Assembly (NCBI RefSeq): GCF_020991415.1
Contig: NZ_JAJMOY010000010.1
Span: forward strand, 78,730-142,729
DNA: 64,000 bases
Reading direction: 5' to 3'
Source: Flavobacterium sp. ENC
GTDB taxonomy: Bacteria > Bacteroidota > Bacteroidia > Flavobacteriales > Flavobacteriaceae
The notes below the pieces were generated by a model. It was not told the origin of the DNA and searched no databases. It was given only the letters and a program-made list of their open reading frames with translations. Shown piece by piece: positions 52,101-61,305 of the stretch. The position numbers and the translations under genes are program-made. The stretch's first letter is position 1. Each line of letters begins with the position of its first letter.

Positions 52101-53846
52101 CTATTTTCGTTCCCCAATCTGCTGACGCCACATCGCGTAATACAAACCTCTTTCAACGATTAGATCTTCGTGTTTCCCTTGTTCTATAATTTTCCCCTGT
52201 TCCAGCACAAAAATTCTGTCGGCATGCATGACCGTAGACAATCGGTGTGCGATTAAAACCGTGATTCTGTTTTTATCAGAGATGTTTCTGATGGTTGCAT
52301 TAATTTCTTCTTCTGTTATGGAATCCAGGGCAGAAGTGGCCTCATCAAAAATCAATAAATTCGGGTTTCTTAAAATAGCACGTGCAATAGACAAACGCTG
52401 TTTTTCACCGCCGGAAACTTTAATTCCTCCTTCACCAATGGTAGTATTTAAACCGTCTTCGGCACGTTTTAGCAGTTTTTCGCAGCTTGCTCTTTTCAGG
52501 GCATCATATAAATCTTCATCGGTTGCGTTTGGTTTTACAAACAATAAATTCTCCCGAATCGTTCCGGAAAACAACTGAGCATCCTGAGTAACGAAACCTA
52601 ATTGTTTTCTTAAATCCAGTAAATCAATTTCCGTTGAATCAATTTCATTATAAAGAACCTGACCTTCTTCGGGAACATATAAGCCGACCAGTAATTTTAC
52701 CAGTGTAGTTTTCCCGGATCCGGATGGGCCAACGAAAGCAACGGTCTGGCCTTGTTTGATTTCGAAATTAATATTTTCTACCGCTTTAAATTTCGCTGTT
52801 TTATGCTTGAAACTTACATTGGAAAAAAGCAAGGACTGGATCGCTCCGACATGTTTTGGGTTTTTCGGGCGAAATTCTTTCGGAGCATTCAGCAGTACCC
52901 TGAAGTTCTCCATGGAAACTTTGGTCTCATTAAGCGCTATAATAAAATTCCCTAATTCCTGAAGCGGACCAAAAATAAAGAAGGTGAAAAATACCATGGT
53001 CAGTAAATCTCCCACAATAATTTTTCCTCCAAATAAAAAGTAATACAAAGTAAAAACAACACAGGTTCTTAAAAAGTGAACGGTGGTTCCCTGAATAAAA
53101 CTTAAACTCCTGATGAAACGTATTTTCTCCAGTTCTAGCTGAAGAATTTTAAAGGTATTCAGATTCAGACGTTTTTCTTCCTGATAGGTTAATCCAAGAC
53201 TTTTTACCAATTCGATGTTTCTTAAGCTTTCTGTGGTTGAACCCGCCAAAGCATTGGTCTGGTTTACAATTTTTTTGGAAACAATCTTAATTTTTTTACC
53301 CAGATAAGAACTTACCAAAGCAATAATCGGTGCCGTGATTAAAAAGATTATCGAAATACGGGAATCAATTCGGGAAACGTAAAGAATGACAAACACGAAT
53401 CCAATAATCGTCTGAAAGATTAGTGAGATCGAAAGTGTAATTAATTTTTCGGAATCAGAACGCACTTTGGTCAGCTTGCTCAGTGTTTCCCCGCTTCGCT
53501 GGTCTTCAAATTCAGCGTAAGGCAGATCAAGCGATTTTTTGATCCCGTCGGTATACATTTGCGCTCCGGTTCTCTGAATGACAATATTGGTAAAGTAATC
53601 CTGGAAATTTTTGGTGATTCTCGAAATCATGGCAGCACCAAGGGAAAGTCCCAGCCAGAAGGCTAAAGACCTGATAAAACCCATTTCGTTTCCTTTGTAT
53701 TTTGCGAGTCCAACCCCACAATCCTGCATTAATTTACCGGTAATGATGGAATCAGATAAACTGAAGCAGATGTTAATAGTAGCCATAATCAACGCAAAAA
53801 GCAACAGCAGTTTGTGTCTGATTATATAAGAATATAGTAATTTCAT
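52101..53846 (-). CDS. ABC transporter, fused permease and ATPase (exporter type)
   Basis: 581 residues. An N-terminal six-helix domain with FALIMATINICFSLSDSIIT is followed by the ATPase domain at about 345-575. Walker A VGPSGSGKTTLVKLL, Q-loop FVTQDAQLFSGTIRENL, signature VSGGEKQRLSIARAIL, Walker B LLIFDEATSALD and H-switch LIAHRLSTV are complete. A half-transporter that would act as a homodimer; MsbA-like or multidrug, substrate not deducible. A TACTTTTG box (53873-53880) sits 26 bp upstream. Confidence 0.9.
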   Translation of the reverse strand: MKLLYSYIIRHKLLLLFALIMATINICFSLSDSIITGKLMQDCGVGLAKYKGNEMGFIRSLAFWLGLSLGAAMISRITKNFQDYFTNIVIQRTGAQMYTDGIKKSLDLPYAEFEDQRSGETLSKLTKVRSDSEKLITLSISLIFQTIIGFVFVILYVSRIDSRISIIFLITAPIIALVSSYLGKKIKIVSKKIVNQTNALAGSTTESLRNIELVKSLGLTYQEEKRLNLNTFKILQLELEKIRFIRSLSFIQGTTVHFLRTCVVFTLYYFLFGGKIIVGDLLTMVFFTFFIFGPLQELGNFIIALNETKVSMENFRVLLNAPKEFRPKNPKHVGAIQSLLFSNVSFKHKTAKFKAVENINFEIKQGQTVAFVGPSGSGKTTLVKLLVGLYVPEEGQVLYNEIDSTEIDLLDLRKQLGFVTQDAQLFSGTIRENLLFVKPNATDEDLYDALKRASCEKLLKRAEDGLNTTIGEGGIKVSGGEKQRLSIARAILRNPNLLIFDEATSALDSITEEEINATIRNISDKNRITVLIAHRLSTVMHADRIFVLEQGKIIEQGKHEDLIVERGLYYAMWRQQIGERK

Positions 53847-53872
53847 AAGTGAAGTTAAATTTATAGAAGATG

Positions 53873-53880
53873 CAAAAGTA
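53873..53880 (-). promoter_or_regulatory. -7 promoter box of the ABC exporter
   Basis: TACTTTTG on the minus strand fits TAnnTTTG, 26 bp from the start codon. Confidence 0.5.
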
Positions 53881-53984
53881 GTGAATTGTTTGGCTCTGTA
53901 AAGTTGCTTTTTAGTTATTAAAAAACTAAATTTTATATTTTGAAATTTGAAAGTCTTAAGGGGTCTGTTTTATGAAGTTTTTTA

Positions 53985-54560
53985 TTTCACGCTAAACCGC
54001 AAAGTAATTAAATTTATCTCTAGATAAAGCTTGTAAAAAACTTTGCGTCTTTGCGCCTTTGCGTGAAATTACACAGGCTTGAGAGAGCGAAGTTTTTGTT
54101 TTTATTGGTTATAGTTTAATCACGCAAAGTCGCGAAGTCGCAAAGTAAAAAAATCAGCTTTAGATAAGCTTGTAAAAAACTTTGCGTCTTTGCGCCTTTG
54201 CGTGAAATTCCACACGCTTCCAAGAGCGAAGTTTTATTTTTATTGGTTAAAGTTTAATCACGCAAAGTCGCGAAGTCGTGAAATTACACACGCTTCCAAG
54301 AGCGAAGTTTTTGTTTTTATTGGTTATAGTTTAATCACGCAAACGCGCAAAGTCGCCAAGTAAAAAATCTGTTTTAGATAAAGCTTTGTAAAAATCTTTG
54401 CGTCTTTGCGTGAAATTCCACACGCTTCTAAGAGCGAAATTTTTATTTTTATTGGTTAAAGTTTAATCACGCAAAGTCGCGAAGTCGCAAAGTAAAGAAG
54501 TTATTTTAAGGATAGCATTTTAAAAAACTTTGCGCCTCTGCGCCTTTGCGTGATTTTTTA
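53985..54560. repeat. tandem repeat of ctttgcg/cgcaaag stuttered palindromes
   Basis: Units start at about 54085, 54224, 54300 and 54432 (gagcgaagtttt...attggttaaagtttaatc) with spacings of 139, 76 and 132 bp, plus a partial unit before them. Each holds cacgcaaagtcgcgaagtcg on one side and ctttgcgtctttgcgccttt then gcgtga on the other, so an inverted repeat whose arms are stutters of ctttgcg. The second unit is shortened by an internal deletion. No gene. It lies between the ABC exporter promoter and the GxxExxY gene. Confidence 0.8.
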
Positions 54561-54604
54561 AGCCTATTTTTTGCGCTAGCCATATATTTAGTAAGTTTTT
54601 TCTG

Positions 54605-54612
54605 TATTTTTG
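54605..54612 (+). promoter_or_regulatory. -7 box of the GxxExxY gene
   Basis: TATTTTTG fits TAnnTTTG and ends 14 bases before the ATG at 54627. Confidence 0.5.
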
Positions 54613-54626
54613 TAAAAAAAAATAAA

Positions 54627-55004
54627 ATGACAGAAAACGAAATTGCAGCTATAGTTGTTGATGTTTGCTATAGAATACATGTAAAACTAGGCCCCGGACT
54701 GTTGGAATCTGTTTATGAAGCTATTTTAAATTACGAGTTAACTCAAAGAGGATTACATGTTGAAAGACAAAAGCCATTGCCCGTGAACTGGAGCGGAATA
54801 AAACTGGATATTGGATTTAGAGCAGACCTGATAGTAGAAAATAAAGTGCTTTTGGAAATCAAATCAGTGGAACAAATTAGTGAGATTCATGGCAAACAAG
54901 TTCTAACCTACCTTAAAATCACAAAAATGAAATTAGGCCTTTTAATTAATTTTAATGTGCCGATTATTAAATTAGGCATTAAAAGAGTCGTCAGTAATCT
55001 TTAA
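54627..55004 (+). CDS. GxxExxY protein (PD-(D/E)XK-like)
   Basis: 125 residues from ATG 54627; an in-frame TTG upstream lies in the promoter. The family motif is GPGLLESVYE (GxxExxY = GLLESVY), followed by DIGFRADLIVENKVLLEIKS, in which Asp and ExK resemble a PD-(D/E)XK nuclease core, and QVLTYLKITKMKLGLLINF. These small proteins are widespread and of unknown role. It is 22 bp before the GSCFA gene. It sits directly behind the tandem repeat array, which may be worth noting as such genes often move. Confidence 0.85.
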   Translation: MTENEIAAIVVDVCYRIHVKLGPGLLESVYEAILNYELTQRGLHVERQKPLPVNWSGIKLDIGFRADLIVENKVLLEIKSVEQISEIHGKQVLTYLKITKMKLGLLINFNVPIIKLGIKRVVSNL

Positions 55005-55026
55005 CTTTGTTTAAAAGTAAAAAATC

Positions 55027-55986
55027 ATGCAATTCAGAACCGGGATTCCAATTTCAAAAAACAATAATCCAATCGATTATAATTCGAAAATAATTTCTAT
55101 GGGTTCCTGTTTTGCCGAAAACATGGCCGATAAGTTTGACTATTTTAAGTTTCAGAATCAAACAAATCCGTTCGGAATACTATTCAATCCGGTTTCTATT
55201 GAAAAAGTAACAGAAAGAACAGTTCGCGAAGAATTATTTACAGAGAAAGATGTTTTCTTTCATAACGAACGCTGGCATTCTTTCGAAGCACATTCCGATT
55301 TAAGCAATTCAGACCGACAGGAATTACTCGAAACACTGAATAAGGCGATAGAAATAACCAACAAGCAGTTAAAACAAGCTACACATATCATTATCACGTA
55401 CGGAACATCGTGGGTTTACAAAAATATAGAAAGCAATGCCATCGTTGCCAATTGCCATAAAGTGCCGCAAAAACAGTTTGTAAAAGAATTATTATCCGTT
55501 GACAACATTCAGAAAAGCATTCAGAATACCATCGATTTAATTCAGGCTGTGAATCCGGATATCAATTTCATTTTTACCATTTCACCGGTTCGCCACATAA
55601 AAGATGGTTTCACAGAAAATCAACTTAGTAAATCACATTTATTTACGGCACTTCATCAGGTTTTAAAAATGCATAACGCACCACCCATAACGCATAACTA
55701 TTTTCCTTCTTACGAAATCATGATGGACGAACTTCGAGATTATCGTTTTTACGCCGAAGATATGCTGCATCCCAACCCGGTAGCAATTGATTATATCTGG
55801 AAAAGATTTTCCGAAAATTATATTTCAGAAAACAGTATTTCGACAATGCAGGAAGTAGAAGAAATACAAAAAAGTCTGCGTCACAGAAGTTTCAATCCCG
55901 AATCGGAACAACATCAGAAATTCTTAGCCAAATTGCAACAAAAAATGAATCTTCTGGGCGAAAAATTACCACACATCAGATTTTAA
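55027..55986 (+). CDS. GSCFA-domain protein
   Basis: 319 residues starting MQFRTGIPISKNNNPI, with the defining SMGSCFAENMADKFDYFKF (25-43) and NPFGILFNPVSI. Later ITYGTSWVYKN, VANCHKVPQKQF, FTISPVRHIKDGF and YFPSYEIMMDELRDYRFYAE, DMLHPNP give the SGNH-hydrolase-like set (Ser in GSCFA, Asp/His in the DMLHP motif). Complete family length. The substrate is unknown. No export signal is seen. Confidence 0.9.
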   Translation: MQFRTGIPISKNNNPIDYNSKIISMGSCFAENMADKFDYFKFQNQTNPFGILFNPVSIEKVTERTVREELFTEKDVFFHNERWHSFEAHSDLSNSDRQELLETLNKAIEITNKQLKQATHIIITYGTSWVYKNIESNAIVANCHKVPQKQFVKELLSVDNIQKSIQNTIDLIQAVNPDINFIFTISPVRHIKDGFTENQLSKSHLFTALHQVLKMHNAPPITHNYFPSYEIMMDELRDYRFYAEDMLHPNPVAIDYIWKRFSENYISENSISTMQEVEEIQKSLRHRSFNPESEQHQKFLAKLQQKMNLLGEKLPHIRF

Positions 55987-56202
55987 AAAACCAAATAAAA
56001 TTAGCCTTTAAAGAAAAAACGGCTGTATTTTAGCGCTTTCATGAAAAATAAAAAGTAAGAAATTAACTATTTGGCAGTGAAATTTTAGAATAATTGACCG
56101 TAATTATGTAAATTGTTAAAGTTTAAAATTTACAATTTTGTAGGCTGTACAAAAACAGCCTTATACTAACGCAATTCTAATCTAAAAGTGTTTTATTGAC
56201 AT
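55987..56202. other. intergenic region before tamB
   Basis: 216 bp, A+T rich. It must hold the promoter of the tamB-tamL operon; no unambiguous box is identified. Confidence 0.35.
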
Positions 56203-59200
56203 ATGAATAAGAAATCAGTTCATTTTCTTAAAAAAACACTACGCATACTACTTTGGTGCGTAGGTTCTATTATTGCACTTTTATTACTTCTTATTATTTT
56301 AATTCAGGTACCGTCGGTTCAGAATTATGTTAAAGACAAAGCCGTAAGCTACCTTCATAACAAAATAAAAACCAAAGTTTCATTAGAGCATATTTCTATA
56401 AAATTCCCTAAAGATGTAGTGCTGGAAGGTTTTTACTTTGAAGATCAGAATAAAGATACCTTGCTGGCTGGTAAACGTTTAGAAGTCGATGTCGATTTGT
56501 TTAAACTGGTTAGCAGTGAACTCGAAATTAATTCCGTTTCACTTGAAAATGTAAATGCTAATATCTCGCGAAATAAAGACGGTGTGTTTAATTTTGATTA
56601 TATCATTAAGGCATTCGAATCAAAAGACGACAAACCCAAAGATCCCGATAGTAAACCTTTTAAAATATCAGTGGTCGATGTCAGGCTGGATCATATTAAT
56701 TTTAATTTTAAAGATGATTTTGCCAAAAATGATGTCAAAGTAAAACTGACGCATTTTGATACCAAATTCAATAAATTCGATTTGGACAAAATGGATTTCG
56801 ATATTCCGAATATTAACTTAAACGGATTGAAATTAGGTTTAGATCAGGCTGCCGTAGAGAAGATTGCAGAAGTCTCTGTTGAAACCGTTGACACCATTTC
56901 TAAAAGAAAAGACTTCAAATTAAAATTAGACAAAATCAGTTTGTCAAAAATTGATATTGCTTACGATAATAAAGATTCAAAACTGGATTCGGGAATAAAA
57001 CTGGGCAATTTAGATTTAACAGTTAATGAAATTGACCTGAACAAACAGCTTTTGGATTTTGATTCTTTCGAATTGAAAGATCTGAAAGGAAACTTACGCT
57101 TAGGCACAAAAGACAAACAAATTAAAGCACCGAGTTTAGATTCGACTGCGATAAAACAAACTGGCTGGAAAGTAAAACTAAAGACGGTAAACATTCAGAA
57201 TATAGCCTTCAGGTTTGATGATATGCAATCTGCGCCCACTCCAAAAGGGATCGATTACAGTCACCTTGATTTAAGCAAATTCAATCTTAATGCAGAAAAA
57301 TTATATTACGGAAACGATATCATTTCCGGAAATATAAAAGCACTTGCCGCCAATGAAAAGAGCGGATTGCAAATTCAGTCCTTAAAAACCAATTTCTTTT
57401 ACGGGCCAAAAAATGCTTCTCTGGAAAATTTATATGTACGAACGCCGCAAACGCTTTTACAAAATAAAATTAAGTTGAAATATGCGTCACTTGCCGCATT
57501 AAAAAAAGATTTAGGAAACCTGAATTTAGACGCCAATTTAAATCAATCTAAAGTGGGTTTCAAAGATATTTTGCTTTTCGCTCCGGATTTAAGAAAATCG
57601 AATCCGTTTAAAAGTAATCCAAATGCCATTTTATACCTGAATACCCGCTTAAGCGGAAAAATCAAAGACCTGAATATTCCCTTGTTCGAAATGAGCGGAA
57701 TCGGGACAACAAGAGTTGCTCTTTCAGGGAAAATCAAAGGCTTGCCGGATGCCCAAAAAGCCTATTACGATCTGGATATCAAAAAACTGTCCAGCACTGC
57801 TAAAGACATATATTCTTTTGTGCCTGCAGGAACCATTCCGAAAAACATTCAGTTGCCTTCACAATTTAATTTAATTGGAAAATTTAAAGGTTCCGTTCAG
57901 AATTTCAAAACCAATTTAGCTTTAAACAGTAGTTTCGGAAATGCAAAAGTAGATGCCTTGTTTGATCAGCGCGTTAAAAAAAGAGAGAAGTACGACGCAA
58001 CGGTTTATTTGCTTGATTTTAATTTGGGACGATTAATCAAAAACGATTCTATTGGGAAAATCACGCTGAAAGCAAAAGTGAAAGGAAAGGGACTGGATCC
58101 TAAAACAGCTCAGGCAGAACTGGACGGGATTGTTCAGAAGGCGGTATTCAACAGATATACCTACAGGAATCTGGCTTTGAAAGGCCATATCGAAAACGGA
58201 TCTTTTGCCGTGAAATCCGGCATGAAAGATCCGAACCTGAATTTTGATCTTGTAGCCAGTGGTGATACGAAAGACAAATATCCATCCGTAAAATTAAAAC
58301 TAAACCTGGATATTGCCGATCTCGAAAAACTGAACCTGCATGCCGGTCCAATGAAATTACGCGGAAATGTTGATGCGGATATCGCTAACAGTAATCCGGA
58401 TTTTTTGAACGGGAAAGTATTTCTTTCGAATATACAGATCTTACAGGCCGCAGAACCAATCGTTTTAGATTCGGTTCGTGTCATTGCTTTTTCAGATAAT
58501 ACCAGAAACAATATCAAGCTAAGCTCTCAGTTTTTAAAAGCTGAAGTAGACGGAAAGTACAAGCTGACGACCTTAACAGCCGCTATAAAGAAATCACTTT
58601 CCAAGTATATGGATCTGAAAAACCCGAAAGTAAACGGGGAATCAGACGAACAGCGTCTGGCTTTTACGCTAACTGTAGACAATGATCCGATATTATTTAA
58701 ACTGGTTCCGAAACTGACTGGACTGGAGCCGATTAAAATTACAGGGAAATACAACAATGTAACCGATTCTTTGGAAATAAAAGGAACGATTCCGCGAATT
58801 GTGTACGCCAATAACACCATCTCCGACGGAAAAATAAATATTGAAGGCAAAGAAAACGCGCTGGAATATCAAATTTCCGTGGCTACCATTGAAAGCGGTG
58901 AATTGAAAGTTCCGTTTACAAGTTTGTCCGGTAAAGTCGAAAATAATATTCTTACCTATGCTTTGCAGGTAAAAGATACCAAAGAGAAAGAACAGTATGT
59001 AATTGCCGGAGAATTTCTTCGTCAGGACGGTAAAAACATTTTGAAAATCAGCCCGGAAAATTTTGTACTGAATTACGACAAATGGAGTATCGATCCTGAA
59101 AATGCTATTGAGTTGGGCAATAAAAGGCTTTATATCAATAAGTTTTTCCTCGCGAATTCCGGAAACGAACTTAAAATACAGTCTAAAAACAATCAGGATA

Positions 59201-61305
59201 ATGCACCGATTGAAGTTGACTTCGTAAATTTCAAAATTGAAACCATTCTGAATATTGTCAAAAAAGACAAACTGCTTATGCAGGGGTTAATCAATGGAAA
59301 TGCAGTGGTCGAAAACGTAATGACATCGCCTATTTTTACTTCTGATATAAAAATAGATGATTTTGCTTTCAAAGCGGAACCCGTTGGAGATATTGCCATA
59401 AAAGTAGATAATAAAACAGCCAATACATTAGCGGCCAATGTAGTGTTGAGCGGCGAAGGAAACGATGTAAACCTTACCGGAAATTACAAAATCAACGGTG
59501 GCAATTTAGATTTCAATGTTGCGATTAATAAATTGAATATCAAAAGTATTCAGGGTTTCACAATGGGTAATGTTACTGAAGGAACCGGATTTTTATCGGG
59601 GAATTTCAAAATTACAGGAAATACATCGGCGCCGAAAATTGCCGGTGAATTAAACTTTAATGATACCGGTTTCAGAATCACACAGCTGAATTCTTATTTC
59701 AAAACCAATAACGAGAAAATCACTTTCAATAACGAAACCATTTCATTTGATAAATTCTCGCTTCTGGATGAAAATGACAATGAATTATTCGTCGACGGAA
59801 CGATCCAGTCGCCAGATTTCAAAAATTTTAATTTTGCATTAGTAGTGCAGGCAGAAGATTTCAGGGCGATTCATTCGAAAGCTGCAGATAATGATTTGTT
59901 TTACGGCGATTTATTTTTAGATACAAAATTAAACATCAAAGGAAACCTTGAAAGTCCGGTTATTGACGGAACAATCAAAATAAATAAAGAAACGAAATTC
60001 AGCGTTGTTTTGCCACAGTCAGATCCTTCCATTGCAGACAGAGAAGGGATTGTTGAGTTTGTCGATGAAGATAATATGTATCTGAAACAAACGATTGACA
60101 TGAAAAATAAACTCGATCAGGCCGAGTTAAAAGGCATGGATGTCAACGTGGCCATTACAATCGATAAAGAAGCAGAACTTACTTTGGTCATTGATAAAGG
60201 AAATGGGGATTATTTAAATCTGAAAGGAGAAGCGCAGCTCGTTGGCGGTATTGACAAATCGGGAAAAACTACACTAACAGGTAAATATGAATTTACGGAT
60301 GGAGCTTACGAAATGAATTTCAATGCCATCCGAAGAAAATTTGATATCCAGAAAGGAAGTTCAATCGTATGGAACGGAGAACCAACAATGGCGACGTTAA
60401 ACATTACGGCCATTTATAAAGTGAACACCGCTCCGATTGATTTGCTTGGAAACCAATTGTCAGGGATGGATCCGGCGGTAAAAAATACCTTTAAACAGAA
60501 ACTTCCCTTTCAGACGTTATTAAAGATGAATGGCGAATTGCTGAAACCTGAAATTTCATTTGGAATTACTTTGCCGGACGGCAGTTATGATGTGGCATCG
60601 AATGTGGTAGAACTTACCCAGACCAAACTAAAACAGCTGGAGCAAGATCCGAACGAATTAAACAAACAGGTCTTTGCGCTTTTATTACTGAATCGGTTTG
60701 TGGGTGAAAATCCGTTTGAAAGCGAAAGTGGGGGGACAAGTGCAGCAACACTGGCCAGACAAAGTGTGAGCAAAATTTTATCCCAGCAGTTAAATGATCT
60801 TGCGGGAGAACTGATTAAAGGCGTTCAGTTAGAATTTGACCTGGAATCGACAGAGGATTATACGACCGGAACGATGGAAAACAGAACCGATCTGAATGTT
60901 GCGGTTTCTAAAAAATTACTCGACGACCGATTGAAAGTGACCGTAGGAAGCAGTTTTGGGGTAGAAGGCCAGGAGCGCGCCAACGAAGAAAGTACCAATA
61001 TTGCGGGTGATGTAGCTTTAGATTATCAGCTTACAAAAGACGGTCGTTATATGGTTCGGGCATATCGAAAAAATCAATATCAGGTGGCCGTTGAAGGGCA
61101 GGTAGTAGAAACAGGAGTAGCTTTTATTATCACGATGAGTTACAATAAATTCCGTGAACTTTTTCACCGTACAGAAGCCGAAAGACAATTGATTAAAGAA
61201 GAAAAAGTCCGCAAAGAAAAAAGAAAACAGAAAGAGAAAGAAGAAAAAGAAAAAAAGGAAAATCAACCGGAAAATCAAATAGAAGGAAATGAGCAAAAAA
61301 CATAG
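56203..61305 (+). CDS. tamB: translocation/assembly module protein TamB-like
   Basis: 1700 residues. One N-terminal membrane helix (about 15-36, ILLWCVGSIIALLLLLIILI) anchors it in the inner membrane. A very long beta-taco body of AsmA/TamB type follows (VSLEHISIKFPKDVVLEGFY, DTLLAGKRLEVDVDLF, repeated DLDANLN-type strands). The C-terminal TamB (DUF490) domain is at about 1280-1660: DGTIKINKETKFSVVLPQSD, GKYEFTDGAYEMNFNAIRRK, MATLNITAIYKVNTAPIDLL and LTQTKLKQLEQDPNELNKQV, then FALLLLNRFV. It ends in a Lys/Glu-rich tail. It bridges the periplasm for lipid transport or outer-membrane assembly. Its 3' end overlaps the next gene by 17 nt. Confidence 0.92.
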   Translation: MNKKSVHFLKKTLRILLWCVGSIIALLLLLIILIQVPSVQNYVKDKAVSYLHNKIKTKVSLEHISIKFPKDVVLEGFYFEDQNKDTLLAGKRLEVDVDLFKLVSSELEINSVSLENVNANISRNKDGVFNFDYIIKAFESKDDKPKDPDSKPFKISVVDVRLDHINFNFKDDFAKNDVKVKLTHFDTKFNKFDLDKMDFDIPNINLNGLKLGLDQAAVEKIAEVSVETVDTISKRKDFKLKLDKISLSKIDIAYDNKDSKLDSGIKLGNLDLTVNEIDLNKQLLDFDSFELKDLKGNLRLGTKDKQIKAPSLDSTAIKQTGWKVKLKTVNIQNIAFRFDDMQSAPTPKGIDYSHLDLSKFNLNAEKLYYGNDIISGNIKALAANEKSGLQIQSLKTNFFYGPKNASLENLYVRTPQTLLQNKIKLKYASLAALKKDLGNLNLDANLNQSKVGFKDILLFAPDLRKSNPFKSNPNAILYLNTRLSGKIKDLNIPLFEMSGIGTTRVALSGKIKGLPDAQKAYYDLDIKKLSSTAKDIYSFVPAGTIPKNIQLPSQFNLIGKFKGSVQNFKTNLALNSSFGNAKVDALFDQRVKKREKYDATVYLLDFNLGRLIKNDSIGKITLKAKVKGKGLDPKTAQAELDGIVQKAVFNRYTYRNLALKGHIENGSFAVKSGMKDPNLNFDLVASGDTKDKYPSVKLKLNLDIADLEKLNLHAGPMKLRGNVDADIANSNPDFLNGKVFLSNIQILQAAEPIVLDSVRVIAFSDNTRNNIKLSSQFLKAEVDGKYKLTTLTAAIKKSLSKYMDLKNPKVNGESDEQRLAFTLTVDNDPILFKLVPKLTGLEPIKITGKYNNVTDSLEIKGTIPRIVYANNTISDGKINIEGKENALEYQISVATIESGELKVPFTSLSGKVENNILTYALQVKDTKEKEQYVIAGEFLRQDGKNILKISPENFVLNYDKWSIDPENAIELGNKRLYINKFFLANSGNELKIQSKNNQDNAPIEVDFVNFKIETILNIVKKDKLLMQGLINGNAVVENVMTSPIFTSDIKIDDFAFKAEPVGDIAIKVDNKTANTLAANVVLSGEGNDVNLTGNYKINGGNLDFNVAINKLNIKSIQGFTMGNVTEGTGFLSGNFKITGNTSAPKIAGELNFNDTGFRITQLNSYFKTNNEKITFNNETISFDKFSLLDENDNELFVDGTIQSPDFKNFNFALVVQAEDFRAIHSKAADNDLFYGDLFLDTKLNIKGNLESPVIDGTIKINKETKFSVVLPQSDPSIADREGIVEFVDEDNMYLKQTIDMKNKLDQAELKGMDVNVAITIDKEAELTLVIDKGNGDYLNLKGEAQLVGGIDKSGKTTLTGKYEFTDGAYEMNFNAIRRKFDIQKGSSIVWNGEPTMATLNITAIYKVNTAPIDLLGNQLSGMDPAVKNTFKQKLPFQTLLKMNGELLKPEISFGITLPDGSYDVASNVVELTQTKLKQLEQDPNELNKQVFALLLLNRFVGENPFESESGGTSAATLARQSVSKILSQQLNDLAGELIKGVQLEFDLESTEDYTTGTMENRTDLNVAVSKKLLDDRLKVTVGSSFGVEGQERANEESTNIAGDVALDYQLTKDGRYMVRAYRKNQYQVAVEGQVVETGVAFIITMSYNKFRELFHRTEAERQLIKEEKVRKEKRKQKEKEEKEKKENQPENQIEGNEQKT

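Noticed and set aside
56961..60773. Several minus-strand frames of 60-120 codons inside tamB
   Set aside because: Shadows of a long, low-complexity coding sequence; no start signals or family features.
61018..61296. Phe-rich minus-strand frame at the tamB end
   Set aside because: Antisense of the Lys/Glu-rich C-terminal tail of TamB.
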